Source: Entrophospora sp. SA101
Taxonomy: Eukaryota; Glomeromycota; Glomeromycetes; Entrophosporales; Entrophosporaceae
Direction of reading: 5' to 3'
NCBI GenBank assembly: GCA_958430865.1
Contig: CAUDNR010001486.1
Location: forward strand, 1-11,015
Length of the DNA: 11,015 nucleotides
Shown here: positions 7,419 to 11,015 of the stretch, in pieces
Layout of the letters: every line of letters begins with the position of its first letter
Position numbering within the stretch: position 1 is the stretch's first letter
Notes under the pieces: generated by a model
What the model was told of the DNA's origin: nothing
The model's input: the letters and a program-made list of their open reading frames with translations, nothing else
Databases searched by the model: none
Translations under genes and position numbers: made by a program

Positions 7419-8287
7419 TTAAAATTTATAATAGAAAGCTTTTTTATCTGGATTTTGAACATGTTGAATGATGTTTTCAAGTATATACTTCTTTCTATCA
7501 GGAACTAAACCTAAAGGATATTTTTCTTCTAAAACAGCATCTTTAGTAAAGTTTTTAGTTATGCCTATAGCTATAAGTTCACCATCAATGCTTTTTTTAA
7601 CATGTATAATCCCTGGTTCTTCTTGATTAAAAATAAAATGATGATACTTTAAGATATTTGGCAATGGCTTAAAAATTTTTTTTTAAATATCCAGTCTAGT
7701 AGTGAAAAGTAACTTTTTTTTCTCCATTTTCATCATAAATTGTCTGAGCATTATTGCACCCATTTGTTGATGATTCTACAACTTTAACAATATCCTCTAA
7801 ATCATCAACTTCAGAATTTTTAAGCTTCAATTTAAACAATCCAAAAAATCCATCTGGACTAAATTTGGTATGGCCAGCTACCATAAATGAATATGTAATC
7901 CTTTTATGCTTACCTGTTAGGACTCTCCATGCCAGTGTTGTGACCAGAAACTCTTTTGGCTTCCCGAAACATTTCGGAAAATGAACTTACACTAAGCAGA
8001 AAACTAAACCTAAACCTAAACATAAACATAAACTACTAACCTAAACTAGTTTCGGGTGGTTTCTGTTAGTTTCTGTTTCTGGTTTTCCCTAAACTCAGAG
8101 TTTCGGGTCACAACACTGCTCCATGCTAAATACTGAATCATTGCATTATTTTTATTTTGGCCTGAACAATTATCTGCATGAATTATTATTTTTTCTTCAC
8201 CAAGACTATGTTGTTCAAAATAATTATGAACTAAAGAAATCACAGTATCAGCTCCTTTACCAATATATTGTGATTCTTCTACCCTAT
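7419..8287 (-). pseudogene. Remnant of a transposon-type DDE-like protein (HADN-GQNKN / GHTKF-PD family)
   Basis: Reading the minus strand down from about 8287: YIGKGADTVISLVHNYF, then KIIIHADNCSGQNKNNAMIQ and QYLAW up to the MITE at 7933-8118. The protein resumes RVLTGKHKRITYSFMVAGHT, KFSPDGFFGLFKLKLKNSEV, then VESSTNGCNNAQTIYDENG to TAG 7698-7696. After about two small shifts in the A/T-rich 7665-7698 stretch it continues PNILKYHHFIFNQEEPGIIH to TAA 7421-7419. The HADN-GQNKN and GHTKF-PD-FG pair is one I recall from transposon-like proteins of cnidarians and other eukaryotes (the family labelled DUF7869). An RNase H-like nuclease fold, with the Asp of HADN as a metal ligand, is my inference. 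The N-terminal half is missing: the frame meets a stop at about 8296, where another repeat begins. Only the 3' part of the gene is here. Confidence 0.75.
7933..8118. mobile_element. hAT-type MITE with perfect 8-bp target duplication
   Basis: This 186-bp element starts CAGTGTTGTGACCAGAAACT and ends with the complement (GAGTTTCGGGTCACAACACTG, one internal difference), a terminal inverted repeat of about 22 bp. CTCCATGC occurs on both sides (7925-7932 and 8119-8126), an exact 8-bp target duplication as made by hAT transposases. The interior has repeated GTTTC(T/G)G and CGAAAC-type words in both directions and a run of CCTAAA-like units. There is no coding capacity. Removing it with one target copy fuses QYLAW to RVLTG in one frame on the minus strand. 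Confidence 0.92.
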
Positions 8288-8433
8288 AGAAAATTTATGT
8301 ACGGAAGTTCCTTACATTTTGTAATATTTATTTGTAAGGAATAATCCTTTAATAATGTACGTAAAATTTTCCGGAAATGTGTATGTGATGTAAGGAAAAA
8401 TGCATTTTTACGTACATGGGAAAAAACCTATAA
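8285..8433. mobile_element. Possible small element with degenerate inverted ends
   Basis: CCTATAGAAAATTTATGTAC at the left and ACGTACATGGGAAAAAACCT followed by ATA at the right can be paired in inverted orientation over TATAG ... ATGTACG with gaps. In between are short motifs such as GTACGGAAGTTCCTTAC (a near palindrome) and several CCTTACA/TGTAAGG words. The left end coincides with the break in the minus-strand transposon protein, which suggests an insertion or a junction. No target duplication could be fixed. The 22-bp minisatellite follows at once and may belong to the same element. Confidence 0.35.
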
Positions 8434-8454
8434 ATTTTATAAATAATGAGATTG

Positions 8455-8815
8455 TACTAAAAAACGTACTCAATGTATGAAACAAACGTACTCAATGTAA
8501 TAAAGAAGCATACTCAATGTACGGAGTAAACATACTCAATGTAAGAAAGAAACATACTCAATGTAAGAATTAATGTACCCAATGTAAGAATTAATGTACT
8601 CAATGTAAGAAGTAAATGTACTCAATGCAAGAAAGAAACATACTCAATGTACATAGTAAACATACTTGATGTATGGAGTAAACATACTCAATGTAAGAAA
8701 GAAACATACTCAATGTATGGAGTAAACATACTCAATGTAAGAAGTAAATGTATTTAATGCAAGGAGTAAATGTACTTGATGTAAGGAGTAAATGTACTTA
8801 ATGTATAAAAATTAT
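8455..8815. repeat. 22-bp minisatellite, 16 units
   Basis: The anchor TACTCAATG or a close variant recurs at 8467, 8489, 8511, 8533, 8555, 8576, 8597, 8619, 8641, 8663, 8685, 8707, 8729, 8751, 8773 and 8795. The step is 22 bp except for two steps of 21. A typical unit is CATACTCAATGTAAGAAAGA plus AA. Two subtypes interchange, one with AAGAAAGAAA and one with ATGGAGTAAA after the anchor. Units at the right edge are more diverged (TACTTGATG, TATTTAATG). No coding role is evident. Confidence 0.93.
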
Positions 8816-8824
8816 TTTTTTAAT

Positions 8825-8940
8825 TCAAATGTTTTTATTACAATTTCTTTTTAATCTGGTATTTTTATTTTCTTTCTTTGCTGGTGATTTTTTGGATTTT
8901 TTGCTTGGAGATTTATCTTTAGGCTTTCTTTTATTGGATC
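8825..8940 (-). pseudogene. Possible lysine-rich C-terminal exon, parent gene not present
   Basis: On the minus strand the frame from 8940 reads SNKRKPKDKSPSKKSKKSPA followed by KKENKNTRLKRN and ends at TGA 8827-8825. It is preceded by a plausible 3' splice site (an AT-rich tract then TTGTTTAG, with AG at 8942-8941). Such tails occur in nuclear and nucleic-acid-binding proteins and would act as a nuclear signal. Upstream on this strand lies satellite DNA with no coding sequence, so if it is an exon, the rest of the gene is beyond the window or lost. The lysine bias partly reflects A-rich DNA, which lowers confidence. Confidence 0.35.
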
Positions 8941-9029
8941 CTAAACAATGCAAGTAATTTAATTAATTAATTAATATTATTATAATTGAAAAATTGTAAT
9001 CATGATGAAATTGTGAATCATTTAACCAC

Positions 9030-10800
9030 ATATTTTTTTTTGAAAAAGAAAATAAGTAATAATATATATTAATATTTAATTTTTGTTGCATAACAATATT
9101 GTTCACCTATATTAATATATATAATAATATATTATTTTTTTTCCACAATTTTCTTTTTTTTTTTGCGTAACTAAATCCGTTTTTTTTTTGAAAGAGAAAA
9201 GTAATTAATATTATAATGTAGTATAATGTAATAATGTAATATAATAATAATAATATATAATGATTTTCTTTTTTTCCCTTACTAGCCGCGTAACAAGATC
9301 CGTTTTTTTTTTTGAAAAAGAAAGTAATTAATATTATAATAAATAATAATGTAATATAATATAATTTATATAATAATAATATATATAATGTTTTCTTTTT
9401 TTCCCCCTTACTAGCCGCGTAACAAGACCTGTTTTTTTTTAAAGTGATTAATATTATAATATAATTTATATAATAATAATATATATATTGATTTTCTTTT
9501 TTTTTTCTTACTAGCCGCGTAACAAGATCCTTTTTTTTTTTTGAAAAAGAAAAGTAATAGTAATTAATATTATAATAATATAATAATATAATTTATATAA
9601 TAATAATATATATATAATGATTTTCTTTTTTTTCCTTACTAGCCGCGTAACAAGATCCTTTTTTTTTTTGAAAAAGAAAAGTAATAGTAATTAATATTAT
9701 AATAAAATAATAATATAATTTATATGATAATAATATATATAATGATTTTCTTTTTTTTCCCTTGCTAGCCGCGTAACAAGATCCGTTTTTTTTTTGAAAA
9801 AGAAAAGTAATTAATATTATAATAAAATAATAATGTAATATAATAATAATATATATAATGATTTTCTTTTTTTTCCTTACTAATCGCGTAATAAGTGTTC
9901 ACTAGATCCGTTTTTTTTTTTGAAAAAGAAAAGTAATTAAAATAATAATGAAATATAATGTAATATAATAATAATATATATAATGATTTTTTTTTTCCTT
10001 ACTAGCCGCGTAACAAGATCCATTTTTTTTTGAAAAAGAAAAGTAATTAATATTATAATGTAATATAATATAATTTATATAAATAATAATATATATAATG
10101 TTTTTCTTTTTTTGTTCCTTACTAGCCGCGTAACAAGATCCGGGGGGTTTTTTTTTTTTTGAAAAAGAAAAGTAATAGTAATTAATATTATAATAAAATA
10201 AAATAATATAATATAATTTATATAATAATAATAATATATATAATGTTTTTCTTACTAGTGCGTAACAAGATCCGTTTTTTTTTTTTTTGAAAAAGAAAAG
10301 TAATTAATATTATAATAAAATAATGTAATATAATAATAATGATTTTCTTTTTTTTCCTTACTAATCGCGTAATAAGTGTTCACTAGATCCGGTTTTTTTT
10401 TTTGAAAAAGAAAAGTAATTAATGTAATATAATGTAATGTAATAATATAATATAATAATAATATATATAATGATTTTCTTTTTTTTCCTTGCTAATCGCA
10501 TAATAAGTGTTCACTAGATCTGTTTTTTTTTGAAAAAGAAAAGTAATTAAAATAATAAGTAATAATATAATATAATAACAATATATATAATGATTTTTTT
10601 TCCCTTAATTGTTGCGTAACAAGCTTGTTCACCTAGATCTGTAATAAAATAATAATGTAATAAATAATATACCATTATTATAATATTCTTTTTTCTTTTT
10701 CCTTTTTGAAAAAGAAAAGTAATTAATATTATATAATAAAGTAATAAAGTAATAAAGTAATATAATAATAATTTTTCCTTACTAGTTGCATAACCTTTTG
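9030..10800. repeat. Satellite array of about 120-bp monomers with a conserved core
   Basis: The core TTACTAGCCGCGTAACAAGA plus TCCG recurs with its central GCGTAA (or variant) at about 9088, 9165, 9288, 9417, 9517, 9645, 9771, 9886, 10008, 10128, 10260, 10377, 10498, 10614 and 10788. Most steps are 100-132 bp; the first (77) and last (174) are irregular. Each monomer then has a T run, GAAAAAGAAAAGTAATTAA, an AATAATATAAT-type microsatellite of varying length, and TTTTCTTTTTTTTCC before the next core. A variant with GTGTTCACTAGATC after the core occurs at 9886, 10377 and 10498. A TTGTTCACCTA form occurs near both ends (9088 and 10614). No open frame is present. Confidence 0.92.
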
Positions 10801-11015
10801 TTACTTTAAACTTCCATGCTTAAAACATCTCTTCAAAGATTATTTTTCTTCAAAAGAAAATATTATCTTTTTCGCCTAAAAGAAAGTATGTACAATAATA
10901 ATACAAGTGTATATAATGTATATAATTATAAGTTACTACCCAAAAGAAGTCTTTTTTATATATTAAACCAAGGTTTATATAGCAGTTTGTGTCGAAGAAA
11001 TTTTTTTGTAAACAA
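10801..11015. other. AT-rich flank after the satellite
   Basis: No gene is seen. AAAGATTATTTTTCTT and AGAAAATATTATCTTT (about 10836-10871) form an imperfect inverted repeat with a short loop. The rest is AT-rich with AAAAGAA words that also occur in the satellite. Confidence 0.45.

Noticed and set aside
7990..8050. Interstitial telomere from the CCTAAA-like units
   Set aside because: The units are few, irregular and lie wholly inside a transposable element with intact ends.
7754..8344. Plus-strand open frames of 76 and 73 codons
   Set aside because: Both are antisense to the HADN-GQNKN/GHTKF protein, and one runs through the MITE.
8455..10800. CRISPR array
   Set aside because: The 22-bp and 120-bp arrays are tandem repeats with no unique spacers, in a eukaryotic context with introns.
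1..11015. tRNA, rRNA or other structured RNA gene
   Set aside because: No B-box-like GGTTCGAATC or cloverleaf could be found, and no rRNA-like stretch was recognised; strong hairpins are explained by MITE inverted repeats.

Overview
The window reads as AT-rich nuclear DNA of an arbuscular mycorrhizal fungus (Glomeromycotina, Rhizophagus-like). The reasons are a broken RING gene with an N-terminus and a C-terminal domain that I recognise from the large RING families of these fungi, short spliceosomal introns (64-78 bp) with GT...AG ends, and dense debris of class II DNA transposons. The assignment rests on recalled family resemblance, not a search. I see no intact protein-coding gene: every coding region is interrupted by stops, frameshifts or inserted elements. 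There is no sign of bacterial, organellar or phage organisation, no tRNA or rRNA, and no CRISPR array.

Layout: 1-541, AT-rich DNA with no convincing gene. 542-1350 (+), a RING-finger pseudogene. 1386-1765 (-), a second, unrecognised coding remnant. 1922-4845 (+), a decayed multi-exon gene of unrecognised function: eight exons and seven introns can be traced from 2399 on, with a probable upstream exon at 1922-2189. It is interrupted by a GGTAC-motif repeat block (2190-2361), a hAT-type MITE (3127-3329) and a two-element composite insertion (4061-4328). 5236-7219, a pogo/Tigger-type transposon with its 5' end at a TA and a dead DDD transposase, lacking its 3' end. 7419-8287 (-), remains of a DDE-like transposon protein (HADN-GQNKN and GHTKF-PD motifs), split by a second hAT-type MITE (7933-8118) with a perfect 8-bp target duplication. 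8285-8433, a possible small inverted-repeat element. 8455-8815, a 22-bp minisatellite of 16 units. 8825-8940 (-), a possible lysine-rich last exon. 9030-10800, a satellite of about 120-bp monomers with a conserved GC-containing core. 10801-11015, AT-rich DNA.

How the parts relate: the 141-bp hairpin MITE at 4188-4328 carries the same end sequence and TA target as the Tigger element 0.9 kb downstream, so a transposase of that kind probably moved it. The two hAT MITEs share their terminal 10 bases but not their interiors. In two places (4061-4338 and 7933-8126), removing the insertion plus one copy of the flanking direct repeat brings the host reading frame back in register, so insertions into once-coding DNA can be read directly. 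The window is best seen as a layered record of transposon activity on an old gene-family locus, ending in satellite DNA.
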